Assembly (NCBI GenBank): GCA_043425375.1
Contig: JBHWQC010000052.1
Location: 1 to 34,905, forward strand
DNA length: 34,905 nt
DNA from: Atopostipes sp043425375
GTDB taxonomy: Bacteria; Bacillota; Bacilli; Lactobacillales; Carnobacteriaceae_A
Direction of reading: 5' to 3'
A program made the translations under genes and the position numbers. A model generated the notes under the pieces. The model was not told where the DNA came from. It worked only from the letters and a program-made list of their open reading frames with translations, and made no database searches. How positions within the stretch are numbered: the first letter of the stretch is position 1; each line of letters starts with the position of its first letter. Shown piece by piece: positions 1 through 8,126 of this stretch.

Positions 1-60
1 TGTTTGGTGACCGAAATGAACACCAGATTCTAATAATTGTTTCATTGTTACGACTGCCAT
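1..60 (-). CDS. rpsB: 30S ribosomal protein S2, N-terminal fragment (cut by window edge)
   Basis: The minus strand from 60 encodes MAVVTMKQLLESGVHFGHQT, the characteristic N-terminus of ribosomal protein S2, a small-subunit protein recruited late in 30S assembly. Only the first 20 codons are in the window and the rest lies to the left. The ATG at 60 is preceded by a strong Shine-Dalgarno GGAGGA (67-72 on the complementary strand). A promoter and structured leader lie upstream (61-214), divergent from plsC. tsf would be expected next in the operon but is outside the window. Confidence 0.93.
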   Translation of the reverse strand, partial: MAVVTMKQLLESGVHFGHQT

Positions 61-180
61 GTAAAATTCCTCCATTTGTGTTTTATTTCTTCCCTAGACT
101 TCTCGCGCCCAAACAACTCCTGGCATAGGAGCAACAGTTGAACAATCCATCTAAGTGAAAATTCGGCGCTTTTGCACCGT
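61..180 (-). promoter_or_regulatory. Structured 5' leader of rpsB (candidate autoregulatory element)
   Basis: The untranslated leader can fold. GCGCC (169-165) can pair with GGCGC (109-105), enclosing a CTCCT/AGGAG hairpin (131-127 with 121-117) whose loop is 5 nt. The SD lies just downstream. Ribosomal protein operons often carry leaders bound by their own product. Assignment as an S2-binding leader is inference; only the pairing potential is seen here. Confidence 0.4.
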
Positions 181-185
181 TTAGT

Positions 186-214
186 ATTATAACGAAAAGC
201 CAAGGAGAATTCAA
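186..214 (-). promoter_or_regulatory. Sigma-A promoter of rpsB
   Basis: Read on the minus strand, TTGAAT (214-209), a 17-base spacer and a perfect TATAAT (191-186) form a consensus housekeeping promoter. Transcription would start near 179, giving a leader of about 118 nt before the rpsB ATG at 60. Confidence 0.8.
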
Positions 215-221
215 ATAAAAC

Positions 222-252
222 TTGCACTTTCTTTAAAAGTCACGCATACTAT
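222..252 (+). promoter_or_regulatory. Possible plsC promoter
   Basis: TTGCAC (222-227) and TACTAT (247-252) are separated by 19 bases; CATACT (245-250) gives a 17-base spacer. Both are imperfect. It is the only promoter-like pair between the divergent rpsB promoter and plsC. Confidence 0.35.
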
Positions 253-279
253 TTTTAGATTATGTTAGAGGTGAGAGAG

Positions 280-876
280 TTGTTTTATGGTTTTGTCATG
301 AGATTCTTTAAGATTTTATTGTTTATCATTAATGGAAGAACAAAAGTGTATGGAAAAGAAAATTTACCCACAGACGAGAAATATGTTTTGGTTGCGCCCC
401 ATAAATCGCTTTTGGATCCCGTGTTTATAGCCATTCAGGCCTACCCTCATCGTTTTTCTTTTATGGCAAAGAAAGAACTTTTTGAAGTGCCGGTATTAAG
501 CTGGATCATCAAAAAACTGAATGCTTTTCCAGTCGATCGAAAAAATCCTGGTGTCAGTGCCATTAAAAAACCGGTGAATCATTTAAAAAATAATGAGCTG
601 AATGTTGTGATCTTCCCAACCGGCAGCCGTCACTCAACAGAGTTAAAAGGCGGTGCAGTGACCATTGCCCGTTTAGGAAAAAGTCAGATTGTCCCGGCCG
701 TCTATTATGGTCCTTTAACGATTAAAGATGTTTTCTTACGTAAAAATACTGCTGTGGCGTTTGGAAAGCCCTTTGAAGTGAAACGAAAAATCGAAGGTGT
801 GGAAGATATCAATGCTTACTACTCTGAAAAAATACAAGACAGCTTTGATTCCATCCAAGAACAGTTAGAACAATAA
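280..876 (+). CDS. plsC: 1-acyl-sn-glycerol-3-phosphate acyltransferase (PlsC family)
   Basis: Transfers an acyl chain to lysophosphatidic acid to make phosphatidic acid at the cytoplasmic membrane. The hallmark HxxxxD motif is HKSLLD at residues 41-46. Block II is FPVDRKNPG near 84-91, block III is FPTGSR at 112-117 (a variant of FPEGTR), and block IV is IVPAVYYGP near 137-145. The hydrophobic N-terminus may be a membrane anchor. I chose TTG at 280 because the SD-like GAGGTG (268-273) is correctly spaced before it. An in-frame ATG at 262 would place that SD inside the gene and has no SD of its own. The product is 198 aa, normal for the short Firmicute PlsC. It stands alone and ends in a terminator shared with the convergent ABC operon. 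Confidence 0.88.
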   Translation: MFYGFVMRFFKILLFIINGRTKVYGKENLPTDEKYVLVAPHKSLLDPVFIAIQAYPHRFSFMAKKELFEVPVLSWIIKKLNAFPVDRKNPGVSAIKKPVNHLKNNELNVVIFPTGSRHSTELKGGAVTIARLGKSQIVPAVYYGPLTIKDVFLRKNTAVAFGKPFEVKRKIEGVEDINAYYSEKIQDSFDSIQEQLEQ

Positions 877-878
877 TT

Positions 879-931
879 AAAAAGTCTATGAGAAATCCAG
901 TTATGTTCTGGAATTCCCATAGACTTTTTTG
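879..931. terminator. Bidirectional terminator between plsC and the ABC exporter operon
   Basis: A long imperfect stem pairs AAAAAGTCTATG (879-890) with CATAGACTTTTTT (918-930); an inner TCCAG/CTGGA stem sits within it. A-rich and T-rich flanks make it usable on both strands between convergent genes. Confidence 0.85.
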
Positions 932-954
932 TTTAAGCAGCTAGTTAAAGACGC

Positions 955-2748
955 TTAATCTTGCATACCTAAGTTTTGCAATTCATACATCTCACTGTAA
1001 CGTCCGCCCAATTGAATCAACTCATCATGGGTACCGCGCTCAACAATCTCCCCCGCTTCCAATACTAAAATCTGGTCCGCGTCACGAATGGTGGACAAGC
1101 GGTGCGCAATAGCAACAGTTGTTCGCCCTTCGCGCATTCGATTTAAGCCTTCTTGAATCAAAATTTCTGTTTCTGTATCAATATTCGCCGTCGCTTCATC
1201 TAAAATTAAAATTTTGGGATCTTTTACAATCGTACTTGCAAAGGACAAGAGTTGTTTTTCCCCACTTGAGAAGCCCGCTCCCCGTTCAACCACTTTGTGA
1301 TTGTATTTATCGGGTAATTTTTCAATAAACCGATTGGCTTGAACAAATTCAGCAGCTTCTACGATTTCTCGATCTGAAATTGACTCGTCAAGCAAGCGGA
1401 TATTGTCTTTGATTGTTCCATAGAACATAAAGGAATCTTGCAGGACTAACCCTATTTCTTCGCGCAACTCATGCATTGGATAGTCACGAAGAGAACGTCC
1501 ATCAATTAAGACTTCCCCTTCTTGGTATTCATAGAATCGCATCAACACATTGATAATGGAAGATTTTCCGCTGCCCGTATGCCCGACTAAAGCTACAGTT
1601 TCGCCCGGATTTACCGTAAATGAAATGTTTTTTAAGACATCGGTCTCCCCGTCATATGAAAAAGTAACGTTTTTAAATTCTATTTTCGCCTCGTCAATCT
1701 TCAACTTCGGCTTTTCATTCTGCGTAGGTGTATAGGTTTCATCATCCATCACCTTTAAAATTCGGCCACTTGAAATGACCCCATCTTGGAATAAACTCAA
1801 GTTGTCCATTAAACGGGTTAAGGGCTGGAAGAGCAAATTAACATAAGAAGTAAATGCATAGATGACCCCCACTTCGACCGGACCTTGCAGGGCATCGTAG
1901 CCAAACAGGCCTAAAATAACGATAATCGCCAGCGTGTAAAATAAATTGACTACTGGACTCAGCAAAGTGGCATTCAACTTCGTCATCGAAAAACGGGACT
2001 GGAAATAAGAATCATTCGTTTCTTCAAATTCATCAATCATCCGCTGTTCTTGGCGGAATTGTTGAATAATGGACATGCCATTAATGGATTCAGCTAATTG
2101 CGTGTTCAACATACTGTTTTTATTTTTCATATCCGAATACGTCCGTGAACTGTAGACTTGATAAAAGCGAGTCACCGCTAATAACAAAGGCACAAAAATA
2201 AGAATCCAAAGAGAAATTTGCCAGTCCAAAATCAACATGGCTGCAAAAGTCGTCAACACACTAAGTGAACTTTGAATAATATTCAATAAAACGTTCCAAA
2301 AATCTTTTAACGCTTCTGTATCATTCGTGACTCGAGTAACGACCCAACCCGTTGAAGTATTGTCAAAAAACTTCATGCCTAAACTATGCACTTTCTCAAA
2401 GAGTTGGTTTCGCACATTTAAAACTGTTTTTTCTGAAGCCATATTAAATAAGTAGAGTTCAAAAAAAGTCGTTACCGCTCTAAGTATCGTTACACTAAAG
2501 TAGATGCCTCCAAAGATAACGGCTGTTTGCCTTGTGGCAGTGCCTACAGCTAAATGCTCATCAATAAAGATTTGAATGACTCGCGGCTGAATCGCATTTA
2601 AAATCGCTAACGTAACGACAAGGAGAATAGCTACAGTAAACTGCTTCATATAGGGCCGCGTAAATTTGATAATTCGTTTCAAAATATGCAATTGTTCTTT
2701 CATCGGTATGGACCGCGATTTTTCTTCTGTTTCTAGATCGACTGCCAT
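955..2748 (-). CDS. bmrD: Heterodimeric ABC exporter, subunit with catalytic Walker B Glu (BmrD/LmrD-like)
   Basis: A half-transporter of 597 aa: an N-terminal six-helix transmembrane domain (roughly residues 35-320) followed by a nucleotide-binding domain. Walker A is GHTGSGKSS around residue 390. The signature is SSGEKQ, departing from canonical LSGGQ. Walker B is ILILDEAT with the catalytic glutamate, followed by a D-loop and the switch histidine in AIAHRLST. This combination, a degenerate signature with an intact Walker B, is the pattern of the BmrD/LmrD/TM288 partner in heterodimeric multidrug exporters. Its ATG lies one base after the stop of the first subunit gene, and its SD AGGAGG overlaps that gene's end. 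The substrate is unknown; drug efflux is an inference from the family. Confidence 0.88.
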   Translation of the reverse strand: MAVDLETEEKSRSIPMKEQLHILKRIIKFTRPYMKQFTVAILLVVTLAILNAIQPRVIQIFIDEHLAVGTATRQTAVIFGGIYFSVTILRAVTTFFELYLFNMASEKTVLNVRNQLFEKVHSLGMKFFDNTSTGWVVTRVTNDTEALKDFWNVLLNIIQSSLSVLTTFAAMLILDWQISLWILIFVPLLLAVTRFYQVYSSRTYSDMKNKNSMLNTQLAESINGMSIIQQFRQEQRMIDEFEETNDSYFQSRFSMTKLNATLLSPVVNLFYTLAIIVILGLFGYDALQGPVEVGVIYAFTSYVNLLFQPLTRLMDNLSLFQDGVISSGRILKVMDDETYTPTQNEKPKLKIDEAKIEFKNVTFSYDGETDVLKNISFTVNPGETVALVGHTGSGKSSIINVLMRFYEYQEGEVLIDGRSLRDYPMHELREEIGLVLQDSFMFYGTIKDNIRLLDESISDREIVEAAEFVQANRFIEKLPDKYNHKVVERGAGFSSGEKQLLSFASTIVKDPKILILDEATANIDTETEILIQEGLNRMREGRTTVAIAHRLSTIRDADQILVLEAGEIVERGTHDELIQLGGRYSEMYELQNLGMQD

Positions 2749-2749
2749 C

Positions 2750-4504
2750 TTAGCCCTCCTCTTCTAACAATGGTTGTTCTTCTAATTGCTGTTTATTATA
2801 CATATCCTTGTACCAGCCATCCTGGGTAAGTAATTCAGAGTGCGAACCCCGTTCGGCAATCTTTCCGTCTTCAAGCACCAAAATCTCATCCGCATGCATC
2901 AGTGAGCTGATACGATGAGCTACGATAATCGTCGTTTGATCCGCTCGCAGTTCTTTCAAACCTCTTAAAATATCTTCTTCTGTTTTCGCATCAACCGCTG
3001 ACAAAGAATCATCAAGAATCATTAGCTCAGGATTTTTAATTAATGCTCGAGCAATAGAAACCCGTTGCTTCTGCCCTCCAGAAAGAGAAACTCCGCGCTC
3101 ACCCGTTTGGGTATCATAACCTTGCGGCATTTCTAAAATATCGTAGTGAATGTCTGCAATCTTAGCCGCTTGTTCCACTTCTTCTTGTGGAAGGGTGGGA
3201 TCACTAAAGCGAATATTGTCACGAATGGATGTTGAGAACAAAAAGTTATCTTGCGGTACATAACCAATACTTTGCAGCAAAGCATCAAATGTATAATCGC
3301 GGATATCTCGTCCACCAAATGAAATCGTTCCATCGTAATGGTCGTAATCTCTTAAAAGTAATTTAAGCAGCGTGGATTTCCCGGCTCCTGTTTTTCCAAC
3401 AATTCCTAACGTCTTCCCTTTTTCCAATTTAAAGTAAATGTTTTCGAGCGCTGGTTGTTTATCATCTGGATAGGTAAAGGACTCGATATTAAATACTAAA
3501 TCGCCCACAGCTGGTGTATCTGTCGCCCCTTGTTTTTCTTCAATGGATGATTTTTCATTCATTAAAATTTCAATCCGCTCGTAACTTGCAGAGCCCCGTT
3601 CAATAATATTGAACAAACGCCCAATCGCAAACATCGGCCAGACGAGCATACCAATGTAGCTGATAAACGTCACGAAATCACCCACTGTAATTTCGACATC
3701 AAGGATTAAAAAACCACCAACGATAATCGAAATGACATAGGAGATGCCGATAATGAGTTGCAGCGTCGGATCAAAGAGTGAATCAACCTTATAGACTTCT
3801 TGATTTTTATCTAAAATTTGAGCCGTTTGTTCTTTAAATTCTTCAATATCTTCTTTTTCTTGTCCAAATGTTTTAATGACTTTTATTCCTTGTAAACTTT
3901 CTTGCACTTTATTATTCATATTCGAAAAAGCGGCTTGTGCATCGCGGAATCGATGATGAAGCATTCGACCTAAATAACGAGAAGCGAGTGCTAAAAAAGG
4001 TAGAGGAATAATCGCCAGAATGGTCAAGCGCCAATCCACCACAAAAAACATGGTGGTTACCGTGACAAGCGTTACACTGAGTGAATCAGCCATCGTAAGA
4101 ATACCGGCACCTGCTACCATACGTAAAGCGCGTAAGTCATTGGTCGCATGAGCCATCAAATCACCCGTACGATATTTTTGGTAAAATTCACTATCCATTT
4201 GGGTAAAATGGCGATATAACTGATTACGCACGATTCGTTCGAGCCTCGCCGCATTTCCCCAGATATTCACACGCCATACATAACGCAAAATATATTGCAA
4301 AACAGCCACAACAAGTAAAATAACAAGCCAGCGAATTAAAGAGTCACTTGTTAAAAGATCCATAGCAATTTCATCAATAACCACTCCAATAATCCGCGGA
4401 GGAACCAGCTGTAAAACTGCTACAGCCATCAATGCTAGAATGGCAACCGCATATGATCTCCATTTGTCTTTAAAAAACCAACTTAACTTTCTAAATATTT
4501 CCAT
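2750..4504 (-). CDS. bmrC: Heterodimeric ABC exporter, subunit with degenerate Walker B (BmrC/LmrC-like)
   Basis: First gene of the exporter operon, 584 aa, with a six-helix transmembrane domain and a C-terminal nucleotide-binding domain. Walker A is GKTGAGKST around residue 375. The ABC signature LSGGQKQR is canonical. Walker B reads LMILDDSLSAVD, with Asp in place of the catalytic Glu, so the ATP site built on this Walker B should be weakly or non-hydrolytic. That asymmetry matches BmrC, LmrC and TM287, which work only with a partner like the next gene. The ATG at 4504 follows the SD AAGGTG. No drug-sensing leader peptide like the one described for Bacillus bmrCD is obvious in the 55 bases upstream. 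Confidence 0.88.
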   Translation of the reverse strand: MEIFRKLSWFFKDKWRSYAVAILALMAVAVLQLVPPRIIGVVIDEIAMDLLTSDSLIRWLVILLVVAVLQYILRYVWRVNIWGNAARLERIVRNQLYRHFTQMDSEFYQKYRTGDLMAHATNDLRALRMVAGAGILTMADSLSVTLVTVTTMFFVVDWRLTILAIIPLPFLALASRYLGRMLHHRFRDAQAAFSNMNNKVQESLQGIKVIKTFGQEKEDIEEFKEQTAQILDKNQEVYKVDSLFDPTLQLIIGISYVISIIVGGFLILDVEITVGDFVTFISYIGMLVWPMFAIGRLFNIIERGSASYERIEILMNEKSSIEEKQGATDTPAVGDLVFNIESFTYPDDKQPALENIYFKLEKGKTLGIVGKTGAGKSTLLKLLLRDYDHYDGTISFGGRDIRDYTFDALLQSIGYVPQDNFLFSTSIRDNIRFSDPTLPQEEVEQAAKIADIHYDILEMPQGYDTQTGERGVSLSGGQKQRVSIARALIKNPELMILDDSLSAVDAKTEEDILRGLKELRADQTTIIVAHRISSLMHADEILVLEDGKIAERGSHSELLTQDGWYKDMYNKQQLEEQPLLEEEG

Positions 4505-4528
4505 CTCTGCACCTTCTTTATGAACCGA

Positions 4529-4544
4529 CTAAATATCTGTTTAG
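4529..4544. promoter_or_regulatory. Near-palindrome upstream of bmrC (possible operator)
   Basis: CTAAATATCTGTTTAG has five-base perfect arms (CTAAA/TTTAG) and six of eight base pairs symmetric overall. It lies about 25 bases before the exporter start codon, where a repressor site would be expected. No protein partner can be assigned. Confidence 0.25.
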
Positions 4545-4559
4545 CGTAGAATTGAAAAG

Positions 4560-4591
4560 AAACGAACAGCAAATTTAGCTACTGTTCGTTT
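4560..4591 (-). terminator. Terminator after yneF
   Basis: A 10-bp perfect stem pairs AAACGAACAG (4560-4569) with CTGTTCGTTT (4582-4591). On the minus strand it is followed by a T-rich run (TTTCTTTTC). It separates yneF from the exporter operon. Confidence 0.75.
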
Positions 4592-4600
4592 ACGTGTTCC

Positions 4601-4831
4601 TTACTTTTGTTTCTTTTTAGATTGTGTCTTCATTTGGTTGACCATTTGATTAATTTTACGTTCTGAAGGCTTTTGTCCCATCGAAAGCATCATGGATCGA
4701 ATCATATTCTCATCAATTGGCGGATTCTCTTGGAAATATTTCATCATGTAGCGGCGGGCCAAAAAGAAGCCAGCGATTGCTCCTCCAACAAATGCAAGAA
4801 TAATTAAAAAGATGGCTAATCCTGTATTCAT
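4601..4831 (-). CDS. yneF: YneF family (UPF0154) small membrane protein
   Basis: A 76-aa protein with one N-terminal transmembrane helix (residues about 4-24), a GFFLARRYMMKYF segment, then a polar tail containing NPPIDENMIRSMM and MGQKPSERKINQM, the conserved YneF/UPF0154 signature. The function of the family is not established. The SD AGGAG is 8 bases before ATG 4831; a GTG at 4840 overlaps the SD, so I chose the ATG. As in Bacillus, it lies directly downstream of tkt, but here a strong terminator (4955-4986) separates them, so it probably has its own promoter in 4845-4950, perhaps with an extended -10 TGGTAGAAT (4906-4898). Confidence 0.85.
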   Translation of the reverse strand: MNTGLAIFLIILAFVGGAIAGFFLARRYMMKYFQENPPIDENMIRSMMLSMGQKPSERKINQMVNQMKTQSKKKQK

Positions 4832-4954
4832 CACTTTCACTCCTATCTCTACTGTTCTTTCTTCTCTTTAAATGATATAAAACCTAATACTCTTACTATT
4901 CTACCAAAAAAGATGAGAAATAAAAATAATCTATTTCTTTTTGTCCTAAAGAAT

Positions 4955-4986
4955 AAGAAGCGACTGAGTGAAATCAGCCGCTTCTT
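4955..4986 (-). terminator. Terminator after tkt
   Basis: Stem AAGAAGCGACTGA / TCAGCCGCTTCTT with one mismatch and a 6-nt loop, followed on the minus strand by ATTCTTT. It lies about 27 bases beyond the tkt stop codon. Confidence 0.8.
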
Positions 4987-5013
4987 CTCTACAAAATTTT
5001 TGAATAAAATCGA

Positions 5014-7011
5014 TTAGTTAAGCAATGAAAGATATTCATTGACCACATTGTCTACGGTAAAACCTAGATACTCAACCACTTCTTCTCCCTTACCACTTTC
5101 ACCAAAGCGGTCGATGCCTAGTATGCGTCCTTCTGGCCCGACATAACGATGCCAGCCAAAGCTTGCGCCCATTTCAATCGCTACGCGTTGTTTGATTGCT
5201 TTTGGCAAAACGGATTCTTTATACTCCTCCGACTGCAGTTCAAATAATTCTAAACTCGGCATAGAAACAACCGCCACATCATGGCCTTGTTCAAGTAATT
5301 CTTCTTGGGCTTTAACCGCTAATTGAACTTCTGATCCAGTTGCTAAGAGTAAACCTTCAGCCTCCTCTTTAGCAGGAGACAGAACGTATGCGCCTTTTTC
5401 AACATTTTCAAAAGCTAACTTGTCTGTGTTTGGTAAAATAGGCACATCTTGACGTGTCAGCGCCAGTAGCGTTGGACGGTCTTTGGATGTTAAAGCAACT
5501 TTCCAAGCAGCCGCCACCTCGTTTGCATCAGCTGGACGCATCATGGTCGTATTTGGCATACCGCGGTAGCTGGATAGATGCTCAACCGGCTCATGAGTCG
5601 GTCCATCTTCTCCAACCGCCACTGAATCATGTGTAAGCACATAAATAGCCGGGATTCTTGACAGTGCAGCCAGTCGAACCGCTGGACGCAAGTAATCCGA
5701 GAAAACAAAGAATGTTGAGACAAAAGATTTTGTCCCGCCGTGCAGTAAAATACCATTTAATGCAGAGGCCATCGCATGCTCACGCACACCATACCAAATA
5801 TTTTTGCCGGCATAATTCTCTGGTGAGAAATCTTCAGCGCCTGCAATCATTGTTTTATTCGAGCCAGAAAGGTCAGCGGATCCGCCCCAGAAGTTTGGCA
5901 GTACTTCTGCAATCGCATTGATGACTTCTCCACTCACTGAACGTGTGGCCGCACCGTCTGCATCTTCTTCATAGACAGGCAGGTTGTCTGCCCAGTTTTT
6001 TGGAAGTTCGCCCTTAACTGCACTTTCGAATTGAGCGCCTAAATCCGGGTGCGCCTGTTTATAGTCGTCAACTAACTGATTCCATTCTTTTTCAGCTGTC
6101 TGCCCTTTTTCTACAATGTTTTCTTCAAAACGTGTATAAACGTCTTTTGGAACCGTAAAATCTTCGGCTTCCCATTCATAGCTGGCTTTGGCAAACGTCG
6201 TACCGTCCGGTCCTAAAGGCGCTCCATGAACTTCTGCGGTTCCGGCATTTTCTGCCCCGTACCCAATTTCAGTCCGCACTTCAATCAGAGTCGGTTTGTC
6301 AGAGACCGTTTTTGCTTGTTCAATCGCTTCATGAATATCTTGAATATTGTTGCCGTCTTCTACTCGTGAGTAGTCCCAGCCGTAAGCTTCAAAACGTTTT
6401 TCAATGTTTTCACTGAACGCTTTATCTGTAGGACCATCTAATTGAATATCATTTGAGTCATAAAGCATAATCAATTTACCGAGTTTTAAATGGCCGGCTA
6501 AACTGGCGGCTTCATGCGAGATGCCTTCTTGTAAATCACCGTCACTACATAAAACATACGTATAGTGATCAACAACCGGATACTCTTCTTTATTATAAGT
6601 AGCGGCTAGATGTGCTTCCGCCATCGCCATTCCCACACCATTTGCAATACCTTGCCCGAGTGGTCCTGTAGTGGCTTCTACTCCATCCACTTCATGTACT
6701 TCCGGGTGTCCTGGCATATCTCTACCAAGCTGACGAAAATTCTTTAAATCCTCTATTGAAACGTTATAACCCGACAGATGAAGTAAACTGTAGAGCATCG
6801 CTGAACCGTGTCCAGCCGATAAAATAAAACGGTCGCGGTTGAACCAGAGAGGATTTTTCGGGTTCACATTTAAATGTTTTGCCCATAGACTATAAGCCAT
6901 TGGCGCTGCCCCCATTGGCAGTCCTGGGTGTCCTGAATTTGCAGCTTCCACTTGATCTATACTTAAGGTACGTATGGTATTTACAGCAAGTTGATCGGTT
7001 GTGTCAAACAT
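5014..7011 (-). CDS. tkt: Transketolase
   Basis: Thiamine-diphosphate enzyme of the non-oxidative pentose phosphate pathway. It moves two-carbon units between ketose donors such as xylulose-5-P and aldose acceptors. The 665 aa are standard length. The N-terminal ThDP domain has SGHPGLPMGAAPM (catalytic-site His28) and the GDG cofactor motif CSDGDLQEG near residue 155. The central pyrimidine-binding domain has GVREHAMASALNG, carrying the glutamate that activates ThDP. The C-terminal domain follows. The ATG at 7011 has an AAGGAT SD. It is preceded after 26 bases by ynzC and probably shares its promoter. Confidence 0.97.
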   Translation of the reverse strand: MFDTTDQLAVNTIRTLSIDQVEAANSGHPGLPMGAAPMAYSLWAKHLNVNPKNPLWFNRDRFILSAGHGSAMLYSLLHLSGYNVSIEDLKNFRQLGRDMPGHPEVHEVDGVEATTGPLGQGIANGVGMAMAEAHLAATYNKEEYPVVDHYTYVLCSDGDLQEGISHEAASLAGHLKLGKLIMLYDSNDIQLDGPTDKAFSENIEKRFEAYGWDYSRVEDGNNIQDIHEAIEQAKTVSDKPTLIEVRTEIGYGAENAGTAEVHGAPLGPDGTTFAKASYEWEAEDFTVPKDVYTRFEENIVEKGQTAEKEWNQLVDDYKQAHPDLGAQFESAVKGELPKNWADNLPVYEEDADGAATRSVSGEVINAIAEVLPNFWGGSADLSGSNKTMIAGAEDFSPENYAGKNIWYGVREHAMASALNGILLHGGTKSFVSTFFVFSDYLRPAVRLAALSRIPAIYVLTHDSVAVGEDGPTHEPVEHLSSYRGMPNTTMMRPADANEVAAAWKVALTSKDRPTLLALTRQDVPILPNTDKLAFENVEKGAYVLSPAKEEAEGLLLATGSEVQLAVKAQEELLEQGHDVAVVSMPSLELFELQSEEYKESVLPKAIKQRVAIEMGASFGWHRYVGPEGRILGIDRFGESGKGEEVVEYLGFTVDNVVNEYLSLLN

Positions 7012-7037
7012 TCTGTCAATCCTTCCATTTTTTAGAT

Positions 7038-7280
7038 TTATTTCTTTCTTTTTAGCTTTTTAGCTTTTTTTAATTGTTTTAATTTAGCCGGGGTAACATC
7101 TTTACCTTCTTCATTCACAACTTTTATAGTGGCAAGCTGTTCCTCCATTTGATCGCGGAATAACTTTATATAGGCTTCGCGTAATTCTTTTTGCTCGTTT
7201 GTTTCTTCCGCTGTCAAACCTTCACTCTTTTTTTTCTTCGCTAATTCATTAATGCGTTCTAGTAACTTATCTGGATGCAT
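7038..7280 (-). CDS. ynzC: DUF896 / YnzC family (UPF0291) small protein
   Basis: 80 aa, charged and helical. It has the DUF896 pattern RINELAKKKKSEGLT, EEQKELREAYIKLFRDQ and a lysine-rich tail with KKAKKLKRKK. Family members are helical-hairpin proteins of unknown cellular role. In Bacillus the relative is the last SOS-induced gene of yneA-yneB-ynzC, divergent from lexA. Here it is alone next to lexA and followed by tkt. ATG 7280 is 7 bases from the SD AAGGAG; an upstream GTG at 7283 is too close to it. Confidence 0.85.
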   Translation of the reverse strand: MHPDKLLERINELAKKKKSEGLTAEETNEQKELREAYIKLFRDQMEEQLATIKVVNEEGKDVTPAKLKQLKKAKKLKRKK

Positions 7281-7312
7281 CACTTCGCTCCTTAACTATA
7301 TTTCCAATACCT

Positions 7313-7321
7313 ATAATACCA
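7313..7321 (-). promoter_or_regulatory. Possible extended -10 promoter of ynzC-tkt
   Basis: Minus-strand TGGTATTAT (7321-7313) is an extended -10 element about 33 bases before the ynzC start. No good -35 hexamer is seen, which an extended -10 can tolerate. Confidence 0.45.
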
Positions 7322-7392
7322 AATGTGAAGGGAAATAACTAGTTGGAGCATACATTTATAGAAACTTTCTTTTAAAATAAATATCCTCATAG

Positions 7393-7406
7393 CGAACAAG
7401 TGTTTG
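7393..7406 (+). promoter_or_regulatory. LexA-binding SOS box
   Basis: CGAACAAGTGTTTG matches the Gram-positive LexA (DinR) consensus CGAAC-N4-GTTYG. It overlaps the -35 hexamer of lexA, which fits autorepression that is relieved after DNA damage. Confidence 0.85.
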
Positions 7407-7432
7407 ATTAAGAAGAATCCCTATGGTATAAT
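7404..7432 (+). promoter_or_regulatory. lexA promoter
   Basis: TTGATT (7404-7409), a 17-base spacer and TATAAT (7427-7432), with a TGG extension directly before the -10. The LexA box covers the -35. Confidence 0.85.
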
Positions 7433-7474
7433 CTTTTTAAGAAGATAAAATTAACGAAATAAAGAGGTGTGATT

Positions 7475-8110
7475 ATGGCAAAAAGAGGACGAAAAGGTGA
7501 AAAACAACACGAAATTCTTCAGTTCATTTATGAAGAAGTTTCTGACCGCGGCTATCCGCCGACTGTTCGTGAAATTTGTAATGCGACTGGATTGGCGTCT
7601 ACATCAACTGTTCACGGACATTTGGCCCGTTTAGAAAAAAATGGATTTATTGTAAGAGATCCCTCAAAACCGCGTGCGATTGAAGTGACAGAGAGCGGAT
7701 TGAATAAATTAGGGATTTCAGAAAATACTGGACAAATTCCCTTGTTAGGTGTAGTTACAGCAGGAGCCCCCATTCTAGCTATAGAAGAAGCAACAGATTT
7801 CTTTCCAGTTCCTGAATATATCAATTATACCAGTGATGAATTATTCATGTTGACTATCCGTGGCGATAGTATGATTAAGGCAGGCATTTTTGATGGGGAT
7901 TTAGTGATTGTGAAACGGCAAGAGACAGCAGACAATGGGGATATTGTTATTGCCATGACTGAAGAAGATGAAGCAACTTGCAAAAGATTTTACAAAGAAG
8001 ACACGCATATTCGCTTGCAACCTGAAAATGATGAATTAGAGTCTATTTTGCTTCCGGATGTGTCCATTTTAGGGAAAGTTGTCTCTTTATTTCGAACGCA
8101 CGTTTACTAA
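7475..8110 (+). CDS. lexA: SOS repressor LexA
   Basis: Represses DNA-damage genes and cleaves itself when stimulated by RecA filaments. The N-terminal winged helix (residues 1-70) has the recognition helix in TGLASTSTVHGHL. The cleavage site is Ala96-Gly97 in LLGVVTAGAP. The serine-lysine dyad is Ser132 (RGDSM) and Lys170 (ATCKRF). The length is 211 aa, typical. ATG 7475 follows the SD AAGAGGTG (7462-7469); an in-frame GTG at 7469 is part of the SD itself. One of only two plus-strand genes here, autoregulated through the box at 7393-7406, and ended by a strong bidirectional hairpin. Confidence 0.97.
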   Translation: MAKRGRKGEKQHEILQFIYEEVSDRGYPPTVREICNATGLASTSTVHGHLARLEKNGFIVRDPSKPRAIEVTESGLNKLGISENTGQIPLLGVVTAGAPILAIEEATDFFPVPEYINYTSDELFMLTIRGDSMIKAGIFDGDLVIVKRQETADNGDIVIAMTEEDEATCKRFYKEDTHIRLQPENDELESILLPDVSILGKVVSLFRTHVY

Positions 8111-8126
8111 CAAACACATAACCTTA

